Of a stretch of 64,000 bases of DNA, positions 54,355 to 63,148 are shown one piece after another (the stretch's first letter is position 1; every line of letters starts with the position of its first letter). This DNA is from Agrobacterium rosae. Lineage in GTDB: Bacteria; Pseudomonadota; Alphaproteobacteria; Rhizobiales; Rhizobiaceae. The translations under genes were made by a program, and so were the position numbers. Location of the stretch: assembly GCF_002915175.1 (NCBI RefSeq), contig NZ_NXEJ01000008.1, positions 593,096 to 657,095 of the forward strand. The letters are read 5' to 3'. Below the pieces are notes generated by a model. That model searched no databases. It was not told the DNA's origin and was given only the letters and a program-made list of their open reading frames with translations.

Positions 54355-55610
54355 CGATCTATTCTCTTTCCCTTGAAGACATGTGTGAACAGCGGATTGA
54401 AGCCGATGCGGTAGACAAGCTCGGCCGGGCTTTCGATTGACCAGACGGCGAAATCCGCAGATTTGCCGACCTCGATCGTGCCGGTCTCTTCCAACAGGCC
54501 GAGCGCGCGTGCCGCCTCGCGTGTCGCACCGGCCAGGCATTCCTCGACGGTGAGACGAAACAGCGTGGCGGCCATGTTCATCGTCAACAGAAGCGAGGTG
54601 AGCGGCGACGTGCCGGGGTTGCTGTCGGTGGCAATCGCGATGTGTGTTCCAGCGGCACGAAGCGCTGCGACCGGGGGCTTGCGTGTTTCGTTGATGGCGT
54701 AAAAGGCACCCGGAAGCAGCACGGCAACCGTTCCGGCCGCCGCCATGGCGCGCGCGTCATCGTCATCGAGATATTCGAGATGGTCCGCCGAAAGCGCACC
54801 ATAGGAGGCCGCGAGCTTGGCACCGCCGAGATCCGAAAGCTGTTCCGCATGCAACTTCACGGGAATGCCCAGTGCCTTGGCAACATCGAACACACGGGCA
54901 ATCTCGTCCAATGAGAAGGCGATTCCTTCACAAAATCCGTCGACGGCATCGATCAGCCCTTCAGCATGGCCCTGCCGCAAACCCGGCAGAACCACGTCTT
55001 CGATGTAATCGCCATTGCGGCCTTTGTATTCGACCGGCACCGCATGGGCGGCCAGATAGGAAGTGACGACGCGGACCGGGCGGATCGTTTCTAGCGCGCG
55101 CGCAGCCTTCAGCATGCGCAGTTCACCATCGATATTGAGGCTGTAACCGGACTTGATCTCGATGGTCGTCACGCCTTCCGCAAGGAGAGTATCGAGCCGG
55201 GGCAATGTGGCTTCGACCAGTTCTTCCACCGAAAGCGCATTGGTTGCCTTGACGGAAGAGACGATACCGCCACCGGCGCGTGCCACCTCTTCATAGGTTG
55301 CCCCTTCCAGACGCATTTCGAATTCGCGCGCACGATTGCCGCCATAGACAAGGTGGGTGTGGCAATCGATCAAACCGGGTGTGAGCCATCGTCCGCCGAG
55401 ATCGTGCACATGAGCGCCCTGCGCCATATCGACCGGCACGGAATGGGCTTCGCCAACCCAGGTGATGCGGCCGCCTTGGACAAGGACAGCGCCATTTTCG
55501 ATGGTGCCGAGACCTGTTTTCATCGCATCGAAGGTCGCGATGCGCGCATTGAGCCAGAGGCTTGGCGACACATCGGCGTGACTGGTTTTCGAAAAAATAT
55601 CTCCCGACAT
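54351..55610 (-). CDS. hutI: Imidazolonepropionase
   Basis: HutI hydrolyses imidazolonepropionate to N-formimino-L-glutamate. It is a 419-residue amidohydrolase with the metal motif [19 protein letters not shown], the segment [28 protein letters not shown] with another metal His, and [12 protein letters not shown]. First gene of the minus-strand hut operon; all downstream junctions (hutH, hutG, hutU, hutD) are overlaps or gaps of at most 6 bases. The 120-base gap to hutF contains a candidate HutC site. Confidence 0.96.
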   Translation of the reverse strand: MSGDIFSKTSHADVSPSLWLNARIATFDAMKTGLGTIENGAVLVQGGRITWVGEAHSVPVDMAQGAHVHDLGGRWLTPGLIDCHTHLVYGGNRAREFEMRLEGATYEEVARAGGGIVSSVKATNALSVEELVEATLPRLDTLLAEGVTTIEIKSGYSLNIDGELRMLKAARALETIRPVRVVTSYLAAHAVPVEYKGRNGDYIEDVVLPGLRQGHAEGLIDAVDGFCEGIAFSLDEIARVFDVAKALGIPVKLHAEQLSDLGGAKLAASYGALSADHLEYLDDDDARAMAAAGTVAVLLPGAFYAINETRKPPVAALRAAGTHIAIATDSNPGTSPLTSLLLTMNMAATLFRLTVEECLAGATREAARALGLLEETGTIEVGKSADFAVWSIESPAELVYRIGFNPLFTHVFKGKRIDR

Positions 55611-55640
55611 CAGATTTACGCCTTTCCTTTGGTAATAACA

Positions 55641-55650
55641 TGTCTATACA
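55641..55650. promoter_or_regulatory. Candidate HutC operator between hutI and hutF
   Basis: TGTCTATACA lies in the divergent hutI-hutF gap, 31 bases upstream of the hutI start and 81 before hutF. It differs by one base from the TGTA-N2-TACA palindrome reported for HutC/GntR repressors of hut genes, so it could control both directions with urocanate as inducer. Confidence 0.5.
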
Positions 55651-55730
55651 TATTAAATATCTTGGCAAGACAAAAAATCGAGATCACCCCCGATGACGGT
55701 CTCGATGTCAGGCAATCGGAAGAGGGTTTG

Positions 55731-57077
55731 ATGAACGCGATCCATGCAAAATCCGCGCTGCTGACCACGGGTTGGGCGCGTGACGTGCGGCTTGAAATCG
55801 AGGGTGGGCTGATCTGTTCATTGACGGTCGGCACGCAGCCACAGCCGGGTGACGAGCGGACATCTGTGTTGGTGCCGGCCATGCCGAACCTTCACAGCCA
55901 CGCCTTTCAGCGCGCCATGGCCGGCCTTGCCGAAATTCGCGGACCGGCCGATGACAGCTTCTGGAGCTGGCGCACGGTCATGTACCGTTTTGCTTTGTCC
56001 ATGACACCCGATCATGTAGAGGCAGTGGCCGCGCAGCTGTATATGGAAATGCTCGAAGCTGGGTATTGTCGCGTCGGCGAATTCCATTATCTGCACAATG
56101 ATAAGGATGGCGCTCACTACGCCAATATCGCCGAGATGGCGGAGCGGATCGGTGCCGCCAGTACTGCCACCGGCATCGGGCTGACATTGCTGCCGGTGTT
56201 CTATGCTCATTCGGGCTTCGGTGGCCAGCCGCCCATCGATGGCCAACGGCGGTTCATTCATTCCGTCGAAAGCTATGGACGGGTGATGGAGGGTGCCGCA
56301 AAGGTCTTGGCAGACCTGCCCGGCGGTGTTCTCGGCATAGCGCCGCACAGCCTGCGCGCAGTGACCGACCAACAGCTGGATGAGATCCTGCCGCTGGCAG
56401 CGGGTGGCCCGGTTCATATTCACGTGGCGGAGCAGGTGAAGGAGGTCGAGGACTGTGTTGCCTGGTCCGGCGCAAGGCCTGTGGAATGGCTTTTAGACCA
56501 CGCTCCGGTCGATGACCGCTGGTGCCTGATACACGCAACCCACATGACCGAAGACGAGACCCGACGGATGGCGCAAAGCGGTGCCGTTGCTGGCCTTTGC
56601 CCCATTACGGAGGCCAATCTCGGCGACGGCGTCTTTCCGGCACCATCTTTCCTCGCAGAAGGTGGCCGGTACGGCATCGGTTCGGATTCCAATATCCTGA
56701 CATCGGTGGCGCAAGAGTTGCGGATGCTGGAATATTCGCAGCGGCTGGCGCTGCGTGCACGCAATGTCGTGGCCGATGCGGGTGGCTCCACCGGGCGCAA
56801 ATTGTTTGAACAGGCGCGATTGGGCGGCAATGCAGCACTTCAGGCAAAGTCCGGGCTGATCGAAGGGGGCGGTGCCGATATCGTGTCGCTCGACACAAGC
56901 GCCGTGCCTTACCTTTCCGAGGACCAGCTGCTCGACCACTGGATTTTTGCCGGTGGCGTCGCCGTGGATGCCGTCTGGTCTGCAGGGCGCAAACAGGTAC
57001 AGGCGGGTCGGCATATCCATCGCGCCGAAATTTCTGGCCGGTTTAACGCGGCGATGGCCGATCTTCTGACGCGCTGA
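55731..57077 (+). CDS. hutF: Formimidoylglutamate deiminase
   Basis: HutF hydrolyses N-formimino-L-glutamate to N-formyl-L-glutamate and ammonia. The 448-residue amidohydrolase has VPAMPNLHSHAFQRAMAGL with the first metal histidines, VHIHVAEQVKEVED, WCLIHATHMTEDET and GIGSDSNILTSVAQELR with the metal Asp. The ATG at 55731 has GAAGAGGG upstream; the long 5' extension of the open frame overlaps hutI on the other strand and is not coding. It is followed by hutC. Confidence 0.95.
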   Translation: MNAIHAKSALLTTGWARDVRLEIEGGLICSLTVGTQPQPGDERTSVLVPAMPNLHSHAFQRAMAGLAEIRGPADDSFWSWRTVMYRFALSMTPDHVEAVAAQLYMEMLEAGYCRVGEFHYLHNDKDGAHYANIAEMAERIGAASTATGIGLTLLPVFYAHSGFGGQPPIDGQRRFIHSVESYGRVMEGAAKVLADLPGGVLGIAPHSLRAVTDQQLDEILPLAAGGPVHIHVAEQVKEVEDCVAWSGARPVEWLLDHAPVDDRWCLIHATHMTEDETRRMAQSGAVAGLCPITEANLGDGVFPAPSFLAEGGRYGIGSDSNILTSVAQELRMLEYSQRLALRARNVVADAGGSTGRKLFEQARLGGNAALQAKSGLIEGGGADIVSLDTSAVPYLSEDQLLDHWIFAGGVAVDAVWSAGRKQVQAGRHIHRAEISGRFNAAMADLLTR

Positions 57078-57098
57078 TATTTTGTTTCTGTTTGTCCT

Positions 57099-57112
57099 TG
57101 TACCGGGTTACA
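57099..57112. promoter_or_regulatory. TGTA-N6-TACA dyad before hutC
   Basis: TGTACCGGGTTACA, 34 bases upstream of the hutC GTG start. It has the TGTA/TACA half-sites of a hut operator but a longer spacer (6 instead of 2), so it is a weak candidate for hutC autoregulation. Confidence 0.3.
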
Positions 57113-57146
57113 CCACGCCTTAAATTTTCACCGAGAGCGACAATCA

Positions 57147-57872
57147 GTGACGGAAAAGACAGGCAAGGACGAAACCTTGCACCAGCGCATATTGAACGAC
57201 ATTGAAAGCCGCATCATGTCCGGCGAATGGCAACCCGGCCACCGCCTGCCATTCGAGGTGGACATGGCGGCGTCCTATTCGTGTTCCCGCATGACCGTCA
57301 ACAAGGTCATGAGCCAACTGGCCAAAGCAGGGCTGATCGAGCGGCGAAAAAAATCCGGCAGTTTCGTTACACAACCCCGTGCGCAATCGGCCATTCTCGA
57401 TATCCATGATATCAAGGAAGAGGTCAGCTCCCTACACCTCGCCTATCGATACAAGGTGCTCTCGCTCAGGAAGAGACAGGCGAGCGCGGAAGATATTCGT
57501 CGTCTCACACTTTCCACACCGCATGCGGTGATTGAGGTGGCATGCCTGCACTACGCCAGTGAAAAGCCCTTTTGCCTGGAGGAGCGCCTCATCAGTCTCG
57601 CGGTTGTTCCACAAGCCGCAGACTTCGATTTCAAAAGCCTTGCGCCCGGCCCTTGGCTCTTGTCGCAAATCCCCTGGACGACCGCTGAACATCGCATTCA
57701 GGCGATCACCGCAGGGCCGAAAGAGACGAAGAACCTCGATATCGCTCCACGAGATGCGTGTCTCCTGATCGAGCGCCTGACATGGGGGCCTAACGGCCCT
57801 GTAACCTATGTTCAGCTGACATATCCCGGCAACCGCCACGTGGTCACCGCGCAATTTAAGCCTGGCGGCTGA
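57147..57872 (+). CDS. hutC: Histidine utilisation repressor HutC (GntR/UTRA)
   Basis: A 241-residue GntR regulator of the HutC type: N-terminal winged helix (LHQRILNDIESRIMSGEW, then SCSRMTVNKVMSQLAKAGL) and a C-terminal UTRA effector domain with VIEVACLHYASEKPFCLEERLIS (read in parts), TTAEHRIQAI and LLIERLTWGPNGPVTYVQLTYPG. HutC represses hut operons and is released by urocanate. It starts with GTG 69 bases after hutF. Its position within the hut cluster makes the assignment firm. Confidence 0.94.
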   Translation: MTEKTGKDETLHQRILNDIESRIMSGEWQPGHRLPFEVDMAASYSCSRMTVNKVMSQLAKAGLIERRKKSGSFVTQPRAQSAILDIHDIKEEVSSLHLAYRYKVLSLRKRQASAEDIRRLTLSTPHAVIEVACLHYASEKPFCLEERLISLAVVPQAADFDFKSLAPGPWLLSQIPWTTAEHRIQAITAGPKETKNLDIAPRDACLLIERLTWGPNGPVTYVQLTYPGNRHVVTAQFKPGG

Positions 57873-58392
57873 TCATATCGCCAACGCGGCTTTCGATGGA
57901 AAGATGGAAAGAATCCGCCGCTATCTGCAAGCTGACACGCCATTAAAAGCTCACCAAGCTTGCACCTCTAAAAGTTGCCAATCGTAAATATTATTGTAAA
58001 AGTTGTATTTTCATTGTTGCAAGCTGCGTTCACTTGGCATAATTATCTCTGCAGATGCTCTTTATTTCGGGTGATGACGAGGCATCGCGACTTGAAACAG
58101 CGATTACATACGGGTTGAGCAGACCAGTGCAACGATACAAAAACGGGCCTCCATCTCTTCTCAAAAACCGAAGAATTGATCGAGGCAAAAAGCCAAATTA
58201 ATTAGTTCTAAACTACAATCATCTAATCAAACGACTGGCAGTAAATCAACCCGGTCGCCATGATGGTGCACCCACCTGTCATGTATCAAAACTCCGAACA
58301 ATCTGGCCTTTTTACAGGGTTTGCGACCGTTTTTTACGGCCATGACTCGGCGGGTCTGTGTGTTCAAACCAATAGCCCGACTGTGAGGACAG
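57873..58392. other. AT-rich intergenic region upstream of the chemoreceptor gene
   Basis: No gene is supported in these 520 bases. The part from about 57940 to 58240 is markedly AT-rich compared with its surroundings, with many TTT/AAA tracts, which fits a promoter region for the chemoreceptor gene. No clear sigma-28 or sigma-54 site could be assigned by eye. Confidence 0.6.
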
Positions 58393-60348
58393 ATGTTTCT
58401 AAAGCATGCGAGCATTCGCACAAAAATACTGGTTTTGATTATCCCTCTGTGCGTCGTTGGACTGGGCGCAACGGCTTTTATATCAAGCAGCTATAAGTCT
58501 GGGGATACCAACTATTCCAACTTCATCAAGGGCGACAACGCAGCGAGCCTTGAATTGGCTCGCGCAAACCGAAATCTTGTCGCAATTGCTTATGGTGCCT
58601 ATCAAGCATTAACTTACCCAGCAAGCGACCCAAGATTTAAAACTGCTGTTGAATTCTACAACGACAGCAAAGCCAAGTTGGTAAGGCGCTTACAAAACGC
58701 CAAGGATGCGCTTCCACGTGAAGCAGCGAAAATCGAAGCTCTAACTGTGAGAGCAAAAGACATCATAGTGCTAACAGATCAGGCTGTTCAGTTTGGACAG
58801 GCAGATCAGGACGAACAGGCGACAGCGACGCTGGCTAAGGCAGACGCACTGATCCTGCCAATGGCAAACGACACAGCTGCCTTTCTTGACCAACTGACGA
58901 AAGACGTTGTTCTTCAAAGTGATGGCCTCACGGAGCAGACAGACTCCACCATTCTCATGTCTCTTCTGGTCGTTGGCATCACCTTCGCACTCGGTATCAT
59001 CGCGGCTCTGATCGTTGCGGCCAAGGGCATCACCACGCCCATCGCCAACCTGCGTGAGCGCATGATGACGCTGGCTCAAGGCCAAACGGCAGCACCCGTC
59101 GATGGACAGGATCGCAGGGACGAAGTCGGCCAGATGGCACAGGCCGTTTCCATCTTCCGCGATAACGCTCTTGAGAAAATCCGTCTCGAACAGGAAACCG
59201 AAGCAAACCGCAGCGTGTCCGAAAAAGAACGCATCGAGCGCGAAGCCCAAAAGACCAAGGATGCGGCGGATACCCAGTTTGCCGTCGATCAGCTGGCAAA
59301 GGGTCTGGATCGTCTTGCCGAAGGTGACGTCGCCTACCGCATCGATACGCCGTTCGTTACCCATCTCGATACGTTGCGCAACAACTTCAACGGCTCCGTC
59401 GCCAATCTGAATGATGCGCTGCGTGCCGTTGGCCAGAATGCCCGCGGTATCGATGCCGGTGCCAATGAAATCCGCTCTGCCGCAGACGATTTGTCCAAGC
59501 GTACTGAACAGCAGGCCGCATCTGTCGAAGAAACGGCTGCTGCTCTGGAAGAAATCACCACAACGGTGAAGGATTCCAGCAGCCGTGCCGAAGAAGTCGG
59601 CCATCTGGTTGCCAAGGCCCGTGATGGTGCAGAAAAGTCCGGGGCCGTCGTGCGCCAGGCCGTCACAGCCATGAACGAGATCGAACGCTCATCGGGCGAG
59701 ATCACCAACATCATCTCCGTCATCGATGAGATTGCGTTCCAGACAAACCTTCTCGCCCTCAATGCCGGTGTCGAAGCGGCGCGTGCGGGTGAAGCGGGCA
59801 AGGGCTTTGCGGTAGTGGCACAGGAAGTGCGCGAACTGGCACAGCGCTCTGCAAAGGCTGCGAAGGAAATCAAGGCGCTGATCACGACCTCCGGTGAGCA
59901 TGTGCGCTCCGGCGTCAATCTGGTCGGCGAAACCGGTCGTGCGCTCGAAGTGATCGTCACCGAGGTTCAGGAAATCAACCGCCACATCGGTGCGATCGTG
60001 GAATCGTCACGCGAACAGTCGGTTGGTCTTCAGGAAATCAACACCGCCGTCAACACGATGGACCAGGGCACGCAGCAGAATGCGGCCATGGTCGAGCAAT
60101 CGACCGCCGCCAGCCACAGCCTTGCCAAGGAAGCGGCATCTCTCAACCAGCTGCTGTCGCGCTTTAATCTGGGTGATGGCGCAAGCGCCAGCCGCTCTGC
60201 CCCAGCGTACGCACCCGTCCGCTCTGCCTCCAGCACGTCCAGACCGGCACCATCTCCAGCCCGCGCATTGGGTCGCAAGATCGCCGGTGCCTTCGGTGGT
60301 GGTGGTTCGGCTGCCGCCGTTGCGCATGATAGTTGGGAGGAGTTTTGA
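58393..60348 (+). CDS. Methyl-accepting chemotaxis protein
   Basis: A 651-residue chemoreceptor. TM1 is at about residues 11-31, a helical periplasmic sensor domain runs to about 185, TM2 is at about 190-213, followed by HAMP domains (ITTPIANLRERMMTLAQG and a second around LDRLAEGDVAYRID), and the long MCP signalling hairpin with the conserved tip EIAFQTNLLALNAGVEAARAG (read as EIAFQTNLLALNAGVE). The C-terminus ends DSWEEF, a WxxF-type pentapeptide tether for CheR/CheB. The first 190 codons are AT-richer and use rarer codons than the rest, suggesting that the sensor domain was replaced by recombination. The ligand is unknown. Confidence 0.95.
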   Translation: MFLKHASIRTKILVLIIPLCVVGLGATAFISSSYKSGDTNYSNFIKGDNAASLELARANRNLVAIAYGAYQALTYPASDPRFKTAVEFYNDSKAKLVRRLQNAKDALPREAAKIEALTVRAKDIIVLTDQAVQFGQADQDEQATATLAKADALILPMANDTAAFLDQLTKDVVLQSDGLTEQTDSTILMSLLVVGITFALGIIAALIVAAKGITTPIANLRERMMTLAQGQTAAPVDGQDRRDEVGQMAQAVSIFRDNALEKIRLEQETEANRSVSEKERIEREAQKTKDAADTQFAVDQLAKGLDRLAEGDVAYRIDTPFVTHLDTLRNNFNGSVANLNDALRAVGQNARGIDAGANEIRSAADDLSKRTEQQAASVEETAAALEEITTTVKDSSSRAEEVGHLVAKARDGAEKSGAVVRQAVTAMNEIERSSGEITNIISVIDEIAFQTNLLALNAGVEAARAGEAGKGFAVVAQEVRELAQRSAKAAKEIKALITTSGEHVRSGVNLVGETGRALEVIVTEVQEINRHIGAIVESSREQSVGLQEINTAVNTMDQGTQQNAAMVEQSTAASHSLAKEAASLNQLLSRFNLGDGASASRSAPAYAPVRSASSTSRPAPSPARALGRKIAGAFGGGGSAAAVAHDSWEEF

Positions 60349-60367
60349 GACGAACTCAAAGTAAATG

Positions 60368-60394
60368 AAAGGGGCGGCTTTTGCCGCCCCTTTT
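60368..60394 (+). terminator. Intrinsic terminator after the chemoreceptor gene
   Basis: An 11-bp perfect stem (AAAGGGGCGGC at 60368-60378, GCCGCCCCTTT at 60383-60393) with a TTTT loop continues into TTTTC, 20 bases after the stop codon. A strong rho-independent terminator. Confidence 0.9.
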
Positions 60395-60578
60395 CTGGGG
60401 AAATACTAAGATTTCCTATGTCGCTTCATGCCGCATAATGGGCGCACATGACTAAATTATTTCACATACACGAGCACTAATTACGTTCCTTTTATAGATC
60501 ATTTTTGATCGTAATTTATTGCTTTTTTTCAAAATAAGGACAGCTACTATCCTCTCGAACATTGAAACGGAGAGGAAC

Positions 60579-60887
60579 ATGTCCCTTCAACTTGCCGACC
60601 GCGCTCTCGCACTCAAGACGTCTGCCAGCATCGCGGCAAAGAAAATGGTGTCCGAGCTGCACGCCGCAGGACACAAGATTATCGACTTCACTATACCGGC
60701 GTTCGTTGAGGCTGTAGCGGCCACGGGCTGCGATATCACGGCGGTTGGCGATGAGCATTGCCTACTGGGCGATGCCGATCTGCCCGATGTTCAGGGCGAT
60801 TCGGTTCAGCCACTGCTGCAAGAGATATCCGAGAGGTTCGGAAAGCGTGACCACCTGCGGATGGAAATTGTCGCGTTTCTGCATTGA
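60579..60887 (+). CDS. Small protein with aminotransferase-like N-terminus, 102 residues
   Basis: A 102-residue protein from the ATG at 60579, which has GAGAGGAAC as RBS. The first 38 residues (LADRALALKTSASIAAKK, then ELHAAGHKIIDFTIP) resemble the N-terminal arm of class I aspartate aminotransferases, which read like LADR-x-x-x-[LI]KPSAT-x-A...ELKAAGHDIIDLTIGEPDF. After IIDFTIP the resemblance stops and the remaining 60 residues (with DITAVGDEHCLLGDADLP) are unrecognised. There are no PLP-binding residues, so it cannot be an aminotransferase. It may be a chimera or a small protein of unknown function; the good RBS argues that it is expressed. Confidence 0.6.
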   Translation: MSLQLADRALALKTSASIAAKKMVSELHAAGHKIIDFTIPAFVEAVAATGCDITAVGDEHCLLGDADLPDVQGDSVQPLLQEISERFGKRDHLRMEIVAFLH

Positions 60888-61650
60888 CGCGGAGCCATCC
60901 CGATAGAATCAGGCGGGGTGCGTTCATCAATTGCCGCCAGTAGCGGCACTTAGTGCCATGCCTTTTGTTTCAAAGGGCGAACGCACGTCGAAACGCTAAA
61001 AACCTTCGGAGATATTCAGATCGATAGTTGTGGTCCTGTGAAAACCCGCTGTTGGAGCTGGCCCGAAACAACCGGGTAAGTCGATATGCAATTCTGCACA
61101 TAGGACCATTCCGCACCAACTACGCACGCGCGCCCGCGTGAGGCTTTGAATTTATCAAAGGATTTCAAAAGGTGCATCACAGCGATGCAAACGCTGCCTG
61201 AGCCAACCCGACGAATTCGTCGCTTTGGTTCGCACTAGCCAAGGGCGGCGCTGTTGAGGAATGTTGAACCGGTAGCGCAGCCTGGCGGCCTGCACTTCCG
61301 TAACGGAGGTCCAGATTTAACTAAAGTTCTGAAAAACTGGGGTCGGCTCCACGGCGGGGCGGGTACGCACCAGAAAGCGTTCGCGCCATTGAATTTTCGG
61401 AAGCCGTAAAAGAGCCTCAAGCAGCACCGGGCCGTTTGAAAAACTATCAAAAGATTTCATTCGACCAGAACAAACCACGCGCCATGCAGTGCGGCGTGCG
61501 TTACCCGGGGGGATGCAGTCACCCAAGCAAGTGTTACGACTAGAACTCAATGCCATCAGCGCTCAACTCTGCAAGAAGACGCTCGCCCAATTCCTCAATG
61601 GTGTGAAAGTCAGCAAGCATCTGTGCGTGGAACAAGGCGGTTGGGGAGCC
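60888..61650. other. Gene-poor stretch of unclear content
   Basis: No gene is supported in these 760 bases. Short frames on the minus strand at 61235-61450 and 61317-61556 and on the plus strand at 61489-61737 lack RBS and family-like sequence. Composition is mixed and contains several short inverted repeats, such as TTCCG-TAA-CGGAG near 61300. The stretch could be a decayed gene or part of a dispersed repeat; nothing decisive is seen. Confidence 0.5.
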
Positions 61651-62157
61651 TTACGTGGCAGAGTGGACCATGAAGGGCGACAAACGCATCAGCGCTGCCA
61701 GCTCAAAGGATTCCACCAGAGATATGTCGCCGAGTAGAGTTGCCTTGTAAATCTTATCTTCCAATTCGACGTATTCAGCCGCATCGGAAGGGTCCACTGT
61801 GTGAGGCGAACCATGCTGTGGCAAATCCGAGCCATCTTCTAGGGTAACGTTTTTCTGAAACACCCATACCCACGCTGAATTGTTGCAGCACCCTGATACG
61901 TTGATGATAAAGGATTGAATGTTTGACGCAGCTTCAACAAGTGAGTTGCGCTTTGGAAGGTCGAAAACTCGCTCCACACAGTGCGCTAGACCGTCTAGTC
62001 TGCGACTAAATCCGTGCAGCGCGTATTCTTTGCCGCGTTCGGTTTCGTACCTGTGCAGAACAAACTTCTCCCTCAACGCGAGAGCTTTTGACCTTACTCC
62101 TCTTTGTCCCTTGCGCAGTTGTTGAACGGCTTCTTCCGAGAAAAACTTCCCCTTCAA
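61651..62157 (-). CDS. Hypothetical protein, possibly C-terminally altered, 168 residues
   Basis: A 168-residue soluble protein beginning MKGKFFSEEAVQQLRKGQRG, with later segments LHGFSRRLDGLAHCVERVFDLP, AASNIQSFIINVSGCCNNSAWVWVF and LEDGSDL. I recall similar hypothetical proteins of unknown function in which the N-F-x-x-N-x-x-G-C-x-x-N-x-A-W-x-W-V segment is conserved and which run on beyond 200 residues; this copy ends early with SPFMVHSAT, so it may be truncated or frameshifted. The start is a TTG at 62157 with GGAG seven bases upstream. It lies in the gene-poor stretch before tRNA-Leu. Confidence 0.5.
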   Translation of the reverse strand: MKGKFFSEEAVQQLRKGQRGVRSKALALREKFVLHRYETERGKEYALHGFSRRLDGLAHCVERVFDLPKRNSLVEAASNIQSFIINVSGCCNNSAWVWVFQKNVTLEDGSDLPQHGSPHTVDPSDAAEYVELEDKIYKATLLGDISLVESFELAALMRLSPFMVHSAT

Positions 62158-62189
62158 TCCCTTTCTCCCCTATTTGTAAGCCACTTCGG

Positions 62190-62519
62190 TCACTTTCTGA
62201 GATAACTCTTTCCGCCGTCATCCTTGAGACAGTATTGCCCACCTCTCGGACCAGTGCAGTATGAACCGCCGCGACAAGAGCAATCCTTGGATGACGGCGC
62301 TGCCGGTGACATGTCCGATGCCTCAGAGCCTAGCACGCCCAGGCTGCCAATTGTCGCGATGCAGGACTTCTTGCTAGCGCTGACTGATCCATCCACGCAA
62401 ATGAACATCTCGCCCTGGCATCGATCAATGCCGCCCTTCTTCCCACTGCACGGATAATTGGCTGCCGCTGCCGATCCTACAGCAAGCAACGCTGCCGCCG
62501 CGATCAAAATACCCCTCAT
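62190..62519 (-). CDS. Secreted Cys-rich small protein of unknown function
   Basis: A 109-residue exported protein: signal peptide MRGILIAAAALLAVGSAAA, then NYPCSGKKGGIDRCQGEMF, a Cys-rich middle (FICVDGSVSASKKSC) and a second Cys module near the end (CSCRGGSYCTGPRGGQYCL, then KSYLRK). About eight cysteines in the mature part suggest disulfides formed in the periplasm. The ATG at 62519 places the signal peptide at the N-terminus, so the open frame to 62558 is not needed. I recall similar small secreted proteins in other proteobacteria but no function for them. dsbB lies about 1.1 kb away, a coincidence as far as can be told. Confidence 0.75.
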   Translation of the reverse strand: MRGILIAAAALLAVGSAAAANYPCSGKKGGIDRCQGEMFICVDGSVSASKKSCIATIGSLGVLGSEASDMSPAAPSSKDCSCRGGSYCTGPRGGQYCLKDDGGKSYLRK

Positions 62520-62636
62520 GACGCCCCTATCTTTTAGGAGCGGACAGTGTGCCATCAAAAGGTTGATGAAGACTCTTCAGCATTCACTGGACGAGCGTCA
62601 AGGGTGTTCTTGCGGTCACTACGTGCGTAGCGGGGA

Positions 62637-63148
62637 TCAGCGACTGGCTTCCGTTCGGAGGCTTTTCCCGTTCTCACGATACTGCTCCATCCATCCCGCA
62701 CCATAGCCAAACTTCAAACCTATTCGGTCATAATCGGGGAGCATCTGTCGAAAATCTGAATCCTTCCTTTGCTGACCTTTCTTTCCCGGCGCGGACAACC
62801 AGTGTTGATGAGATGTTTTGATCACGTGGGCAACAACAGTACTTGAGGCAATGAAGGAGGAGGGATTTGAGGTTAGATCAATACCGAAATCAAGGAAGAC
62901 ATAGAATAGCCGGTCGGACGCAATTCCCTCATGCTTTCGGCCCATATGCCAACCGCCGTCAGATCCTTTTTCAGTGCGGGTTTTGACTTGGATAGCGCAC
63001 AGCCTGTCCCCGATGTCGTCTGTCACCACGATATCTGCGTTTGGGACGCCAGATGGGGCAAGAGAGCAGCAATCATTCCATGCCGTAGCAACTGGCACAT
63101 AACGAAGTGCTCGCTGGCAGCGCCCAGTAGAGATGTTGCTGAAACCAA
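62637..63148 (-). pseudogene. PDDEXK nuclease-like gene disrupted by a frameshift
   Basis: The frame at 62637-63098 (with GVPNADIVVTDDIGDRLCA, then IQVKTRTEKG) has a PDDEXK-like core: Asp in NADIVV and the QxK motif in IQVKTR. Its N-terminus in this frame is nonsense, but the neighbouring frame upstream reads LVSATSLLGAASEHFVMC and QLLRHGMIAAL, a natural N-terminal helix, and joins at about 63060-63075. Removing one CT of a CTCT run there would restore a continuous protein of about 170 residues starting at the TTG at 63148, which has GGAGG seven bases upstream. So a 2-base insertion (or a sequencing error) breaks the gene. The role of the intact protein is unknown. Confidence 0.7.

Noticed and set aside
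53089..54414. A 441-codon + strand open frame
   Set aside because: Antisense shadow of hutH, which has clear MIO and active-site motifs on the minus strand.
61265..61310. A tRNA-like A-box followed by a hairpin
   Set aside because: The anticodon arm would have a 3- to 5-base loop, and no T-arm or matching acceptor stem follows; not a tRNA gene.
61235..61556. Two short minus-strand frames in the gene-poor zone
   Set aside because: They overlap each other in different frames, lack RBS and show no domain; reported only as part of the unexplained stretch.
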